Shown here in pieces: positions 46,279-56,721 of a stretch of DNA of 64,000 nt (its first letter is position 1; every line of letters begins with the position of its first letter). The stretch is taken from assembly GCF_011602365.1 (NCBI RefSeq), contig NZ_JAAONZ010000003.1, positions 248,001 through 312,000 on the forward strand, written 5' to 3'. Made by a program: the position numbers and the translations under genes. The notes beneath the pieces are model-generated. The model was not told where the DNA came from and ran no database searches. It saw only the letters and a list, made by a program, of their open reading frames with translations. Origin of the DNA: Pseudomaricurvus hydrocarbonicus. GTDB taxonomy: Bacteria; Pseudomonadota; Gammaproteobacteria; Pseudomonadales; Cellvibrionaceae.

Positions 46279-47229
46279 ATGAAACCTGTCTCAGAAGGAG
46301 CTGTGGCGAAGGACCCTTCCATGAATACCGGCCAAATCCGTGTCCTGGTGGTCGATGATGATCCGGATGATTTTTATCTTGTTAATGAGATGCTCAAACA
46401 GTCACAGCGCAAAGCTTTTGTTGTGACTCATTGCGAGAGCCTGGAATGTGCAGGTCAGGTCCTCCAGCGCTCACCGGTCGATATCGTGCTGCTCGATTTA
46501 GGGTTGGGGCCGCTGCAGGGGATTCAAACACTAGAGAGCTTCTTGTCCCTCGGCTTTTGTACCCCGGTGATCGTGCTCACGGGGGTTCACGATGAGGTGT
46601 TGGGGGAGCAGTCGATTAAACTGGGGGCAGAAGATTATCTGCCTAAAAATGAAGCCAGTTCAGCACTGTTGATTCGCGCGATTACTTACGCGATTGAACG
46701 TTATGCCTTGGTCGAACAGCTGGAAAAGCGGGCCAATGAAGATGCTTTGACGGGGTTGGCCAACCGCCATGCCCTGATGGGGCAGACCACCACTCTGATT
46801 AATAATCTGGAGCGCAGTGGTTCCACGCTGGCGGTGGCGTTACTGGACCTGGATGATTTTAAGGGTGTCAACGATCGCTGGGGCCACAACGCCGGCGACC
46901 AGGTGATTGTGGCGCTGGCGCACCGTCTGCAATCCCACTTGCGGAGTTCAGACCTGGTCGCTCGTATTGGGGGCGATGAATTTGTCTGGGTATTGACGAA
47001 CTATTCATCAGCGGACAACCTGGTCGATGTGATTGAAAAAAAGCTCAGTTATTTGATGCAGCCGCTGGTGCTGGAGGAATACCCTGATGACCCTAAACAG
47101 CTGATCAAAGTGAGTCTGGGCGTGGCCGAGTGGAAGCCCGGCCTGGGGTTGAAAGAGTTGCTGAGCCGAGCCGATAAAGCGATGTATCAGAGTAAGAAAT
47201 CGCGCAACCAGGGAGTGGTGATCTACTGA
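46279..47229 (+). CDS. REC-GGDEF diguanylate cyclase
   Basis: 316 residues; a start at 46321 with AAGGA upstream is equally possible. An N-terminal receiver (VVDDDPDD, LLDLGLG, LTGVHD, LPKNEA) is joined to a GGDEF domain with an intact GGDEF at about residues 231-235. An inhibitory-site RSSD lies five residues before it. It should make cyclic di-GMP, with feedback inhibition, when phosphorylated. With the kinase and receiver upstream it forms a phosphorelay-to-c-di-GMP output. Confidence 0.92.
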   Translation: MKPVSEGAVAKDPSMNTGQIRVLVVDDDPDDFYLVNEMLKQSQRKAFVVTHCESLECAGQVLQRSPVDIVLLDLGLGPLQGIQTLESFLSLGFCTPVIVLTGVHDEVLGEQSIKLGAEDYLPKNEASSALLIRAITYAIERYALVEQLEKRANEDALTGLANRHALMGQTTTLINNLERSGSTLAVALLDLDDFKGVNDRWGHNAGDQVIVALAHRLQSHLRSSDLVARIGGDEFVWVLTNYSSADNLVDVIEKKLSYLMQPLVLEEYPDDPKQLIKVSLGVAEWKPGLGLKELLSRADKAMYQSKKSRNQGVVIY

Positions 47230-47281
47230 GCCACTCCTGACCTCCCGACCTCCTCCTGACCTGTTGAGTCAATCCTGACTG
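47227..47281 (+). repeat. TGA-spaced degenerate repeat after the diguanylate cyclase stop
   Basis: TGA occurs at 47227 (the stop), 47238, 47257 and 47276. The last three open TGACCT, TGACCT and TGACTG, 19 bases apart. Similarity between units is modest. Confidence 0.5.
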
Positions 47282-47384
47282 GATGAGATACATTACGGGT
47301 GCCAGTTAGCGTCGTTGGCCATGCACTCGCGGCTGGGTGGACTTCGCGGTGATTCAGCATGGCCTAATCGGCAAGGCTCCGGCA

Positions 47385-49034
47385 TTACATGGGGCAGGTC
47401 ATTTCTCCCAGGCGCCGGGTTAGCTCAAGGTTCTCCCGGTAATCAATCGGCAGCACGACCAGGCTGGGCCCGCTCTCGTTCAGTGCGGTTTCCAGAGTGT
47501 GCTTCAGGTCGCGACTGTTGTTGACGCGGTGGCCCTGCCAGCCAAAGGAGTGAGCGAGCATCACCCAGTCAGGATTGTCGAAAGACAGATCGGTTTGACG
47601 GCCGAATTCATTGGATTGTTTCCAGCCAATTAAGCCATAACCGCCATCCTCCCAAACCATCACGGTCAGTTGAGTGTTCAGCCGGCGAGCAGTTTCCATT
47701 TCCTGCATGTTCATCAAAAACCCACCATCGCCACAAATGGCCAGTATGCGTTTGTCCGGATGCACCAGGCTGGCCGCGATGGCGCCCGGCAAGGCAAAGC
47801 CCATCGAACAAAAGCCATTGGGGATCAGGCAGGTGTTGGGTTCATGGCATTGGTAGTGTCGGGCAATCCACATTTTGTGGGCGCCCACATCGGACAGCAG
47901 AATATCGTCGGGTCCCATCAGTTGGCGAGTATCGAGCAGCACCTTTTGGGGCCGAATAAAGCCTTCGGTGTCGTCCTCGGCGTGTCGCTGTAATTCTTCG
48001 GTCATGTCCCGCCGCACCGCCGCTTGCTGACTCAAGTCAAATTCGAGACCACCGTTGGCATCGATGCGTTCATTGAGCATCCACAAGGCGTGTGCGAGGT
48101 CGCCCACCACCTCGATTTCGGGCATGTAGTGTTCGTCAATCTCGGCGGGCAGGAAATCAATGTGGATGACATCTTTATCGTCGCTGCTGTTCCAAAGCTT
48201 GGGGTGATATTCCACCATGTCGTAGCCGAGGGTGATGACCAGGTCGGCCGCATCAATGGCACAGGAGGGGATATCCTTGGCACCAAGACCAATGGTGTAA
48301 AGGCAGTAGGGAGAGTCCATATCGACACAGCCTTTGGCCATGAAGGTGCTGAGGACACCAATGCCGGTTTTTTCGCACAACAGCCGTAATTGCTTGCTGG
48401 CACGTCGGCGGATACAGCCATTGCCGGCAATGATCAGCGGGCGTCGGGCGGCTTTAATGCGCTCAAACGCCATGTCCATGATCTTGTCGGCAGGCACTGG
48501 ACGGCGAAATTTTCGCACGGGCAGTGGCGTTTTGTTGCTGGGCAGCTTGGCGATATCTTCCGGCAGCTCGATGTGGACGGCGCCGGGCTTTTCGGTGCGA
48601 GCCAGGCGGACAGCTTTGCGGACGATTTCCGGGATATTCTCCGGGTGCCAGACGGTGGTGGCCCATTTGGTGACGGGGGAGAACATCTCCACCACATCCA
48701 TCACCTGGTGGGATTCCTTGTGCAGGCGGGTGGAGGCCCCCTGACCGGTCAGCACCAGCATGGGGGCACGGTCCATATTGGAGTCAGCCACGCCGGTAAT
48801 CAGGTTGGTGGCACCGGGCCCGAGGGTCCCCAGACAGCCTGCCGGGTTGCCCGTTAAGCGGCCGTATATTTCCGCCATGAAGGCGGCCCCCTGTTCATGG
48901 CGAGTAAGCACAAACTGAATGCTGGACGATTCCAGCGACATCATAAAGTCGGCGTTTTCTTCGCCGGGCACTCCGAAAATATATTCAATCCCCTCGGTTT
49001 CGAGGCATTGAACCAGCAGGTCTGATGCTTTCAT
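47385..49034 (-). CDS. TPP-dependent acetolactate-synthase-like enzyme (AlsS type)
   Basis: 549 residues. The catalytic glutamate is in RHEQGAAFMAE. The central FAD-type domain is followed by the TPP-binding motif GDGGFLMNMQEMETA. There is no small-subunit gene or AlsD (acetolactate decarboxylase) nearby, so it is neither a clear IlvB nor a complete acetoin pathway. Possible roles are catabolic acetolactate synthase or another 2-oxoacid condensing or decarboxylating enzyme. It is a single-gene unit. Confidence 0.85.
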   Translation of the reverse strand: MKASDLLVQCLETEGIEYIFGVPGEENADFMMSLESSSIQFVLTRHEQGAAFMAEIYGRLTGNPAGCLGTLGPGATNLITGVADSNMDRAPMLVLTGQGASTRLHKESHQVMDVVEMFSPVTKWATTVWHPENIPEIVRKAVRLARTEKPGAVHIELPEDIAKLPSNKTPLPVRKFRRPVPADKIMDMAFERIKAARRPLIIAGNGCIRRRASKQLRLLCEKTGIGVLSTFMAKGCVDMDSPYCLYTIGLGAKDIPSCAIDAADLVITLGYDMVEYHPKLWNSSDDKDVIHIDFLPAEIDEHYMPEIEVVGDLAHALWMLNERIDANGGLEFDLSQQAAVRRDMTEELQRHAEDDTEGFIRPQKVLLDTRQLMGPDDILLSDVGAHKMWIARHYQCHEPNTCLIPNGFCSMGFALPGAIAASLVHPDKRILAICGDGGFLMNMQEMETARRLNTQLTVMVWEDGGYGLIGWKQSNEFGRQTDLSFDNPDWVMLAHSFGWQGHRVNNSRDLKHTLETALNESGPSLVVLPIDYRENLELTRRLGEMTCPM

Positions 49035-49133
49035 TCAGGCTTTCCTTTTGTCGTCTGTGCAGCTTTAAAATACAGCATAGACGATGCAGCGATTGCGCGT
49101 ACTGTGCCGCAGCGAGACTGACCGGGCTGGGAA

Positions 49134-50338
<1,205 letters not shown>

Positions 50339-50420
50339 TCAATAATACGTCTTGTGGATAAGGTTACGTCTCTCGCTCACCGGGTCACTTTGGGCTTGCT
50401 CTAACCGTGTGGCATGGCTG

Positions 50421-50945
50421 TCAGTCTGCAGTGAAAGCGTTGGCTATCCATTCTATCGGTTTTTGCGCGATGTTTGTCGAAGAATATTGCGGCGCTGACG
50501 TGGGCGGCTGTGTTGGCTTGCCTGAGGTGGCAGGCGTACCCTGGATCGCCACAACATCAAACCGGCAAGGGGGAGTGCCGAGTTGAGGGTGGCTCTGCAA
50601 GTAATATTGCGCGGTCCTTATCAGCTTTTGCTGTTTGCGAAAATCCACCGTTTCACTGGCGGAACCAAAACGAGTACTTTTGCGGTAGCGCACTTCGACA
50701 AACACCAAATGATCCCGATCTCGCATAATCAAATCAATTTCCCCCAGTTTGCAGAGATAATTTCTGGCGACCAGCTTTAGTCCGCGGGTGGTGAGAAATT
50801 GTTCCGCTTGCTTTTCGCGCAGGTCCCCTTCTTTTCGGGTTTGAGACTCCGGGCTTTTGGGTGTTTTTTGTGAGGCCGTTTCAGGTGTCTCGCCCGCTTG
50901 TTTTTTGAACCGTTGCAAGGTTTTTTTGAGCATAAGGGTTGTCAT
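50421..50945 (-). CDS. yraN: YraN/UPF0102 endonuclease-like protein
   Basis: 174 residues; ATG 50933 is an alternative start. The core begins near residue 45 and contains the nuclease-like motif GEIDLIMRD...VFVEVRYR, typical of UPF0102. The N-terminal tail is charged, and the C-terminal 35 residues (from ATSGK) are Pro/Ser-rich and atypical for the family. It lies between lpoA and diaA, as in E. coli. Confidence 0.9.
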   Translation of the reverse strand: MTTLMLKKTLQRFKKQAGETPETASQKTPKSPESQTRKEGDLREKQAEQFLTTRGLKLVARNYLCKLGEIDLIMRDRDHLVFVEVRYRKSTRFGSASETVDFRKQQKLIRTAQYYLQSHPQLGTPPCRFDVVAIQGTPATSGKPTQPPTSAPQYSSTNIAQKPIEWIANAFTAD

Positions 50946-51112
50946 CCATGACGGTAATTTTTGGGTGGGGCCCGTGGCAAAGGTCCCTTGGGAGTGAGCC
51001 CCTTCGGATTGGGCTCAAGTTCTAATTTAAGTCCTGCTTCAAGCCCTAAACAGCCATTTTTACAGTGGTATTGGGCCGGGATCAAGTTTAAGCGAGCCCA
51101 CTCATCCTTCCT

Positions 51113-51136
51113 GCTTTCCCGCTTTCCCGCTTTCCC
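51113..51136. repeat. Three tandem GCTTTCCC units downstream of lpoA
   Basis: Exact 8-base unit three times, 25 bases beyond the lpoA stop, in the lpoA-yraN gap. Confidence 0.8.
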
Positions 51137-51160
51137 GCCTTCGTGAGAAGGTTTGGGAGG

Positions 51161-53242
51161 TTATTCGGTGTGTGCAATCACGCCAGGCAAGTGTCTGGCA
51201 CGTCCATTGACCATCTGCGCCCAAACCTGCTCACGTTCAATTTGTCGCTGCGGATTGAGGCTGAGGGAGCCGGTTACGCCATAGAGGCGCGTGTAGGGTG
51301 ATTGCTCCAGTTGCTTAAGCCTTGGGTAAAGCTTAAAAGCATCAACCCCCAGTGCGTATAGGCGCTGATAGGACGGTGACGGATTGGCCGCTTGTTTGAT
51401 GCTGGCTTTCTCCGGACTGTTTTGGTCGAAGAACCAGGGCAGGGTGGAGAATACAATGCCGTTTAAATCGCGATCGTTTTTGGTGTCTACATAACCACTG
51501 TAAATCTGGCTGGTGGCGTAGACGGGCAGGTCGCTGGCGTAGTGGAAGGCCAGTGTGGGTTTGATCTGGCGGGCATCGGTAGGCTGGGCAACCAGGAACA
51601 GCATGTCCGCGTCGTGACGGCGGCGGGGTTCAAATTCGATTTTCCCAAGGTGTCCTATGACGGAGCGCAATTGGCTGGCTCGCGCCTGACTGCGGTCGAT
51701 GTTCATGGCCTGGCGGATGACGCTGGAGTAATCTCCCTTACCGGAGTACTGGCTTTCGTTGATGACAATACCGCCCAGCTCTTGCCAGGAGTTACGGAAG
51801 GCTTCGGCGATGCGCTGCCCCCAATTGGCCTGGGTGGTGAGGATCATGGCGTAGCGATGCCCCTCGAGCCAGGCGCGCTGGGCAATCTGATGAACTTCAT
51901 CGTCGGCGGACAAGCCAAATTGATACAGACCGAGGGGCGGTTCAGAGCTCAACTCGCTGTAATTCGCCGCCAGCGTCGGTACGGGCAGTGCTTCGTGGTA
52001 GCTCAGCTCTGTGACCTTGTCTTTGTCCAGTGGCCCAATGATGAGCTCGGCCCCGTCAATCACCGCTTGATTGTAGATGTCGATGATGTTGCCTTCAGCG
52101 GTGTCGTATATTTTCAGGCGCGGTATCTGACTGGATTGCGACATGGCATCATAGTAAGCCGCCATAAAACCGTCGCGCACCGCCTGTCCGGCTTTGCCGA
52201 GCGGGCCTTGCTGTGGCATCAGCAACGCAACTTGAGAGGGGCGTTCAGCGATCAGTTGCTGCAGCAGTTGCAGATCTTTCGGCAGTCTGAGGCTGGCAGG
52301 GTGCCCGGGCCATTGATCGCTCCACTGATTGATGTTGTCCAGCTGCCGCTCCAGATTGGACTGATTGTTTTTGCTGACCAGCGCCAGGCTGTACCAACCG
52401 CGCAGCACCTGCTGCTGTGCCTTGGTGAGGTTTGGACTGATGATGGGGGGCAGAGACCGCTCATCTGGGTTGGCTTCCAGGTCTTCTGCGTTCTCAGAAC
52501 CGTCAGTGTAATCAGAGCCATCAGCTGAAGAAGAGCCCTCAGCTGAAAAAGAGCCATCAGCGTTCAATGACGTTTCTTCCCGAAATGGCTGAGGCTGGGT
52601 TCCGAGCTTCTGAGAGGCATCCAGCGCACCGGTTTTCACCCCTGCAAGTCCTTGGCTATAGTGCTGCAATTCAGCCTCGGACATGGTCATTAACGCCGAC
52701 CACAATTGATCCTGATTGGCGTTTTGCTGGTTGACTTCGGTGAGCAGCGGGTCAAGCGCTATGCGCTCATAAATACTGGCATTGGCATTCCCCAGCAGCA
52801 AAAACACATCGGCACGGCGCTGCAAAAAGGCGATTTTGGTCTCAACCGGAAACGATTGCCACTGTTGGTTCAGGCGCGGGTTGGTTAGAATGCGCTGGGC
52901 AAGGAAGTAGGAGTCATCCCCCAGGGCCGTGTCACTGAAAATCATGCTGTAGGCGGCAAAGTGCTCTTCGTCCAGAATGTCCGGGTCAATCGACGTTAGC
53001 AGATGATACGCCTGCAGGTATTTGCCGTCGTGATTGTATTGACGGGCCACCTGCAGCAACAGATATTCTTTTTGTGGCGATGGACTGGCTTTGGCCTGAG
53101 CCAGCACCGCGCTGACATCGATATCAACGTAGGCACTGCCTGCCGGTTGATCGATGGTGGGGGTTGAGCCGCCACAACCATACAGCCCGAGGGCGACGAG
53201 GCCGACGAGCGAAAGTCGTCCGATATTACTGATTAAACGCAT
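51161..53242 (-). CDS. lpoA: Penicillin-binding protein activator LpoA
   Basis: 693-residue outer-membrane lipoprotein (lipobox LYGC, Cys23) that stimulates PBP1a from outside the peptidoglycan. The N-terminal helical TPR-like domain is followed by a periplasmic-binding-protein-like domain beginning about residue 330 (RPSQVALLMPQQGPLGKAGQAVRDGFMAA). Between them lies a 24-residue acidic linker made of four six-residue repeats (A-D-G-S-x-x, DNA 52490-52561). It is divergent from rsmI, the usual arrangement. Confidence 0.93.
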   Translation of the reverse strand: MRLISNIGRLSLVGLVALGLYGCGGSTPTIDQPAGSAYVDIDVSAVLAQAKASPSPQKEYLLLQVARQYNHDGKYLQAYHLLTSIDPDILDEEHFAAYSMIFSDTALGDDSYFLAQRILTNPRLNQQWQSFPVETKIAFLQRRADVFLLLGNANASIYERIALDPLLTEVNQQNANQDQLWSALMTMSEAELQHYSQGLAGVKTGALDASQKLGTQPQPFREETSLNADGSFSAEGSSSADGSDYTDGSENAEDLEANPDERSLPPIISPNLTKAQQQVLRGWYSLALVSKNNQSNLERQLDNINQWSDQWPGHPASLRLPKDLQLLQQLIAERPSQVALLMPQQGPLGKAGQAVRDGFMAAYYDAMSQSSQIPRLKIYDTAEGNIIDIYNQAVIDGAELIIGPLDKDKVTELSYHEALPVPTLAANYSELSSEPPLGLYQFGLSADDEVHQIAQRAWLEGHRYAMILTTQANWGQRIAEAFRNSWQELGGIVINESQYSGKGDYSSVIRQAMNIDRSQARASQLRSVIGHLGKIEFEPRRRHDADMLFLVAQPTDARQIKPTLAFHYASDLPVYATSQIYSGYVDTKNDRDLNGIVFSTLPWFFDQNSPEKASIKQAANPSPSYQRLYALGVDAFKLYPRLKQLEQSPYTRLYGVTGSLSLNPQRQIEREQVWAQMVNGRARHLPGVIAHTE
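52490..52561 (-). repeat. Four in-frame 18-base repeats in the LpoA linker
   Basis: Units encode ADGSFS, AEGSSS, ADGSDY and TDGSEN. They have period 18 and diverged DNA, and sit at the join of the two LpoA domains. Confidence 0.9.
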
Positions 53243-53253
53243 GCTCTTCAGCC

Positions 53254-53271
53254 TTAATGATTAGTCATTAA
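53254..53271. promoter_or_regulatory. Palindrome TTAATGA-TTAG-TCATTAA in the lpoA-rsmI divergent gap
   Basis: Perfect seven-base arms with a four-base spacer. It sits in the 58-base divergent promoter region; a regulator site or promoter element is possible. Confidence 0.45.
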
Positions 53272-53300
53272 ACACATTCAACATTAACAGAGAATTCACT

Positions 53301-54143
53301 ATGACGGAGCAAGCACTCTACGTCGTTGCGACCCCCATTGGTAACTTGGGCGATATGGTACCGCGAGCGGTTGAGGTTCTACAAACCGTTGATGTTATCG
53401 CAGCGGAGGATACCCGTCATAGTGCGCGATTGCTGGACCATTTTCACATTTCCACGCCGCTGGTTGCCTATCATGACCACACCGATGAAAAACAGGTAGA
53501 AGCCCTCATTCAGCGCATGAAGGCCGGGGCATCCATTGGCTTGATCTCCGATGCCGGAACGCCGCTGGTGTCCGACCCGGGGTACCGTCTGGTTCGTCGC
53601 GCCCGGCAAGAAGGTATCCGGGTGGTGCCGGTTCCCGGTGCCTGCGCAATGGTGGCGGCCCTGAGCGCGTCGGGCTTGCCTTCGGACCGGTTTTCGTTTG
53701 AGGGCTTTTTGCCGCCCAAGAGCGGACAGCGTCTCAATCGCTTGCAGCCGCTGGCGGCGGAAGAGCGCACGCTGATTTTTTATGAGGCCCCTCACCGTAT
53801 TCAGGACTGCTTAAAGGATATGGCCACGGTGTTTGGTGCCGAGCGCGAAGCGGTCATGGCCCGGGAAATCACCAAAACCTTTGAAACCATCAAGGGCGGC
53901 ACGTTAACGCAGTTGGTGGAGTTTGTGGCCGGTGACCCCAATCAGCGCAAAGGCGAGATGGTGGTGATGGTACGCGGCAAGCCCAAGGCCCAGGATCAGG
54001 GGCTGGATGCCGAGGCCGAACGGGTCATGACCATCCTGCTCCAAGACCTGTCGGTGAAGCAGGCCAGCCAGTTGGGGGCAGACATTACCGGGCTCAAGAA
54101 AAAAGTGCTCTATCAGTGGGCGCTGGAGCGAAATGCCGGCTAG
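53301..54143 (+). CDS. rsmI: 16S rRNA (cytidine-1402 2'-O) methyltransferase
   Basis: 280 residues of the tetrapyrrole-methylase-like SAM fold. Characteristic blocks are YVVATPIGNLGDMV, AAEDTRHSARLL, SDAGTPLVSDPG and EAPHRI. It modifies the decoding centre with RsmH. It is divergent from lpoA, as in most Gammaproteobacteria. Confidence 0.96.
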   Translation: MTEQALYVVATPIGNLGDMVPRAVEVLQTVDVIAAEDTRHSARLLDHFHISTPLVAYHDHTDEKQVEALIQRMKAGASIGLISDAGTPLVSDPGYRLVRRARQEGIRVVPVPGACAMVAALSASGLPSDRFSFEGFLPPKSGQRLNRLQPLAAEERTLIFYEAPHRIQDCLKDMATVFGAEREAVMAREITKTFETIKGGTLTQLVEFVAGDPNQRKGEMVVMVRGKPKAQDQGLDAEAERVMTILLQDLSVKQASQLGADITGLKKKVLYQWALERNAG

Positions 54144-54213
54144 CCTAAGGCAGTGGTGTTGTTCGGGCTTACAGCGTTCACCGCGGTTACGGGCTCCGTT
54201 TCGCTGAATTTAA

Positions 54214-54981
54214 TCAGTGTCCTTTGAACACAGGGCGGCGCTTTTCCTGCACGGAGGCAAAGCCTTCTTGCAGGTCCTGTGACGCGTTGCAGGCGTCGTG
54301 CAACGCCTGCGCCTGCGCCCGATTCAGCTGGCCGCGGGCCGCTTGATTGGCGATGTCCTTCATGGCCTGAAGCGCCAGTGGGGCATAGTTCGCGATTCTC
54401 TCTGCCAACTCCCTTGCCGTTGGCGTTAGCTGTGTTTTATCCACCAGATGGGTCAGGTAGCCCTGAGCCAACAATTGCGGCGCCTCAAATTCTTCACTGG
54501 CCAGCAGCATGCGCTTGGCCATATTGATGCCCAGCACACTGACAAAACGTTCGATACCGTTGACGGGGTAGCAGAGCCCAATGCGGGCCGGTGGGACAAA
54601 GACACGCATGCCGTTCACGCCGATGCGGAAATCACAGGCGAGCCCCAACTCCGATCCGCCGCCATAGGCACTGCCATTAAAAGCACAAATGGTGGGTATC
54701 GCGAGGCCCGCGACCTTATCCGTCATGGTGGCAAACACATCGCCATTCAAGGCGCCGGAGCCCATTTGATCCAGGGCGGCACCGGCGCAAAAGGTTTTTT
54801 CGCCATTGCCGGTAATGATCAGTACCCGAATGTCGCGACTGGCGGTGACGGTGTTCAGGTGGGCGATGATGGACTGCACATCTTCGTTTGCCAGGGCGTT
54901 GTGGCGCTCGGGGATGTTGAGGGTAAGGGTTGCAATCTGCTGGTCCAATTCCAATTGGATGCGCTGCGGCTGGTCGGACAT
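54214..54981 (-). CDS. Enoyl-CoA hydratase/isomerase family protein
   Basis: 255 residues from ATG 54981; the frame is open to 55125. Crotonase fold with CAGAALDQMGSG (oxyanion-hole region) and NGSAYGGGSELGLACDFRI, containing the first catalytic glutamate. The second glutamate of true hydratases is replaced (VPPARIGLCYP has Ala), so hydration of enoyl-CoA is doubtful. Isomerase, decarboxylase or hydrolase chemistry is possible. It lies downstream of the amine permease across a terminator. Confidence 0.85.
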   Translation of the reverse strand: MSDQPQRIQLELDQQIATLTLNIPERHNALANEDVQSIIAHLNTVTASRDIRVLIITGNGEKTFCAGAALDQMGSGALNGDVFATMTDKVAGLAIPTICAFNGSAYGGGSELGLACDFRIGVNGMRVFVPPARIGLCYPVNGIERFVSVLGINMAKRMLLASEEFEAPQLLAQGYLTHLVDKTQLTPTARELAERIANYAPLALQAMKDIANQAARGQLNRAQAQALHDACNASQDLQEGFASVQEKRRPVFKGH

Positions 54982-55100
54982 GTAGGGTTGCTCCCAATGA
55001 AAACGGCACGAATCAAGCGCCGGATTATAGCGTACTTGCTCGCTGAGTAGAGTGGGAGAGGCTGAATTGATGGGCGGACACAGGAAAAGGCCGCAGAGAA

Positions 55101-55128
55101 GTGACCTGAGCAAAGGCCAGGTCACTTT
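55101..55128 (-). terminator. Stem-loop between the APC permease and the crotonase gene
   Basis: GTGACCTG (55101-55108) pairs with CAGGTCAC (55118-55125) around a nine-base loop, with TTCTCT following on the - strand. It is a plausible terminator of the permease message. Confidence 0.6.
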
Positions 55129-55180
55129 CTGTGATGCGGTATGAGGCTGTCAGGTGCTCTTTGAATGAGAGCTCGCTAGG

Positions 55181-56569
55181 CTATATCGCCGCGGCGGCGG
55201 CAGCTTTTTTGTGCGATTCTGCGCTCCGGATCACCAGCTCACCGATAATCAGTGTGACGACAACGCCTGCCAACACCGGCCATTGCATGCCTTCACCGGG
55301 GGTATACAAAAACAGCACAATGGTCAGCCCCAGTACTGTCATGCAAACATAGGTGACCAGCTTGGCAACCCCCATCCCGCCAGGAATCTTGTAGGGACGG
55401 TGGTGATCGGCATCGATGGTGCGCATTTTTAAAAAGGCCAGCAGCATGCCTTGATAAGGCAGCAAAAAAATCACCGCGCTGAAGGCAAACAAGGACCAGA
55501 ACAGGTCTTCATTGGAGCCCGCCATAAAGCCGTACAGGCTCAGGGTCAGCGTGCTGACTATGCCCATCAGAACGGCGGCGCCAATGGGCGTTCCACGGGT
55601 CTTGCTTTCCAGCCCGAAGAGCGCCGGTAGCTCGCCTTCAATGGCCGCCTCGGCGGCGGCGCGGTTACAACCCATCGCCCAGGTTACGCCATTCGAGAAG
55701 AAGGTGAACAGGGCCGCTACCCCAAGGCCCAGGGCCAGAGCCTGTCCGCCGGCCGTTTCGCCAAAGAACAGATTGAGGGTATCCATTAACCCTTCCACCA
55801 GATTGATGTCGGCCGCCGGTAAGGCTGCCAGCACCGCGCTGGTGCCCAGGACATAGAGGGTAATAATGATGATGCCGGATATCAGGATCGAGCGCGGCAC
55901 ATCCCGCGCCGGGTTTTTCATCTCATCACTGCCGGCGCTGACCAGCTCGAATCCCAGCATGCCGTAGATGATGGCGGGGATGTATTGCAGGCTGTGACTC
56001 CAGTCTGGCGTGAGCGTTTTCAGCGTCAGGGGATTGGCCATGCCGTGATCCTGGATATAGATCATCGCACCGACAACGATGGCCAGGAAAATAACCACCT
56101 TGAGGATGGCGCCGAGGTTGGGAATCCATTTGCCGACATTGAGGGTAATGACGTTCACGAAGACCGCGACCCAGGTCAGGCCAATACCAATGCCTATCTG
56201 CCCGACCAGCGATAAATCGGGGTTAAACAGCTGCTTGTAAATACCCGCAAATAAAATGTAGATAGCGGGCACCCAGACGGCGGTATTGACCCAGTAGCAC
56301 CAGGTGGCGCGAGAGGCCCAGCGGCGGCCATAGGCGTCCCGGACCCACGCGTAGATGCCGCCTTGCTCCGGGTAGGCGCAGCCCATTTCGGCACAAATCA
56401 AGGCAAATGGCACGAGAAAGATGACGCTGAGTAATAGCCACCAGGTGATTGCCGAGGCTCCCACCGAGGCCGCCGCTGCCAGTGTGTCGAGCAGCAAGAT
56501 GGCGGAGACCGTAAACAGGACCATGTCCTTTTGGCCCAGTGTTTTGCGATGTTGAACCGTTGTATTCAT
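55181..56569 (-). CDS. APC-superfamily amino-acid/polyamine permease
   Basis: 462-residue inner-membrane transporter with about 12 helices. The first helix has the APC signature region, and FALICAEMGCAYPEQGGIYAWVRDAYG follows helix 2, as in PuuP and related amine or amino-acid permeases. Together with the aminotransferase and GS-like ligase next door, putrescine or a related amine is the best guess for the substrate. The C terminus is a run of alanines. Confidence 0.88.
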   Translation of the reverse strand: MNTTVQHRKTLGQKDMVLFTVSAILLLDTLAAAASVGASAITWWLLLSVIFLVPFALICAEMGCAYPEQGGIYAWVRDAYGRRWASRATWCYWVNTAVWVPAIYILFAGIYKQLFNPDLSLVGQIGIGIGLTWVAVFVNVITLNVGKWIPNLGAILKVVIFLAIVVGAMIYIQDHGMANPLTLKTLTPDWSHSLQYIPAIIYGMLGFELVSAGSDEMKNPARDVPRSILISGIIIITLYVLGTSAVLAALPAADINLVEGLMDTLNLFFGETAGGQALALGLGVAALFTFFSNGVTWAMGCNRAAAEAAIEGELPALFGLESKTRGTPIGAAVLMGIVSTLTLSLYGFMAGSNEDLFWSLFAFSAVIFLLPYQGMLLAFLKMRTIDADHHRPYKIPGGMGVAKLVTYVCMTVLGLTIVLFLYTPGEGMQWPVLAGVVVTLIIGELVIRSAESHKKAAAAAAI

Positions 56570-56721
56570 CGAACCTTCACCCTAACCCGGTTGTTGCGGT
56601 GGAACGTTGGCCAAGGGAACAGTGACCAATAGAGCAACGTGCTTCCACCTTAAGCTGGCCAGAGTGATTTTCTGGCCAATGTCTTTATTGTCAGTGAGGC
56701 CTCCACAGGCCCATTTCAGTA

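Noticed and set aside
54144-54213. Possible rnpB (RNase P RNA) next to rsmI, as in pseudomonads
   Set aside because: The gap is only 70 bases before the crotonase stop, far too short for the RNA, and no RNase P core motif is seen.
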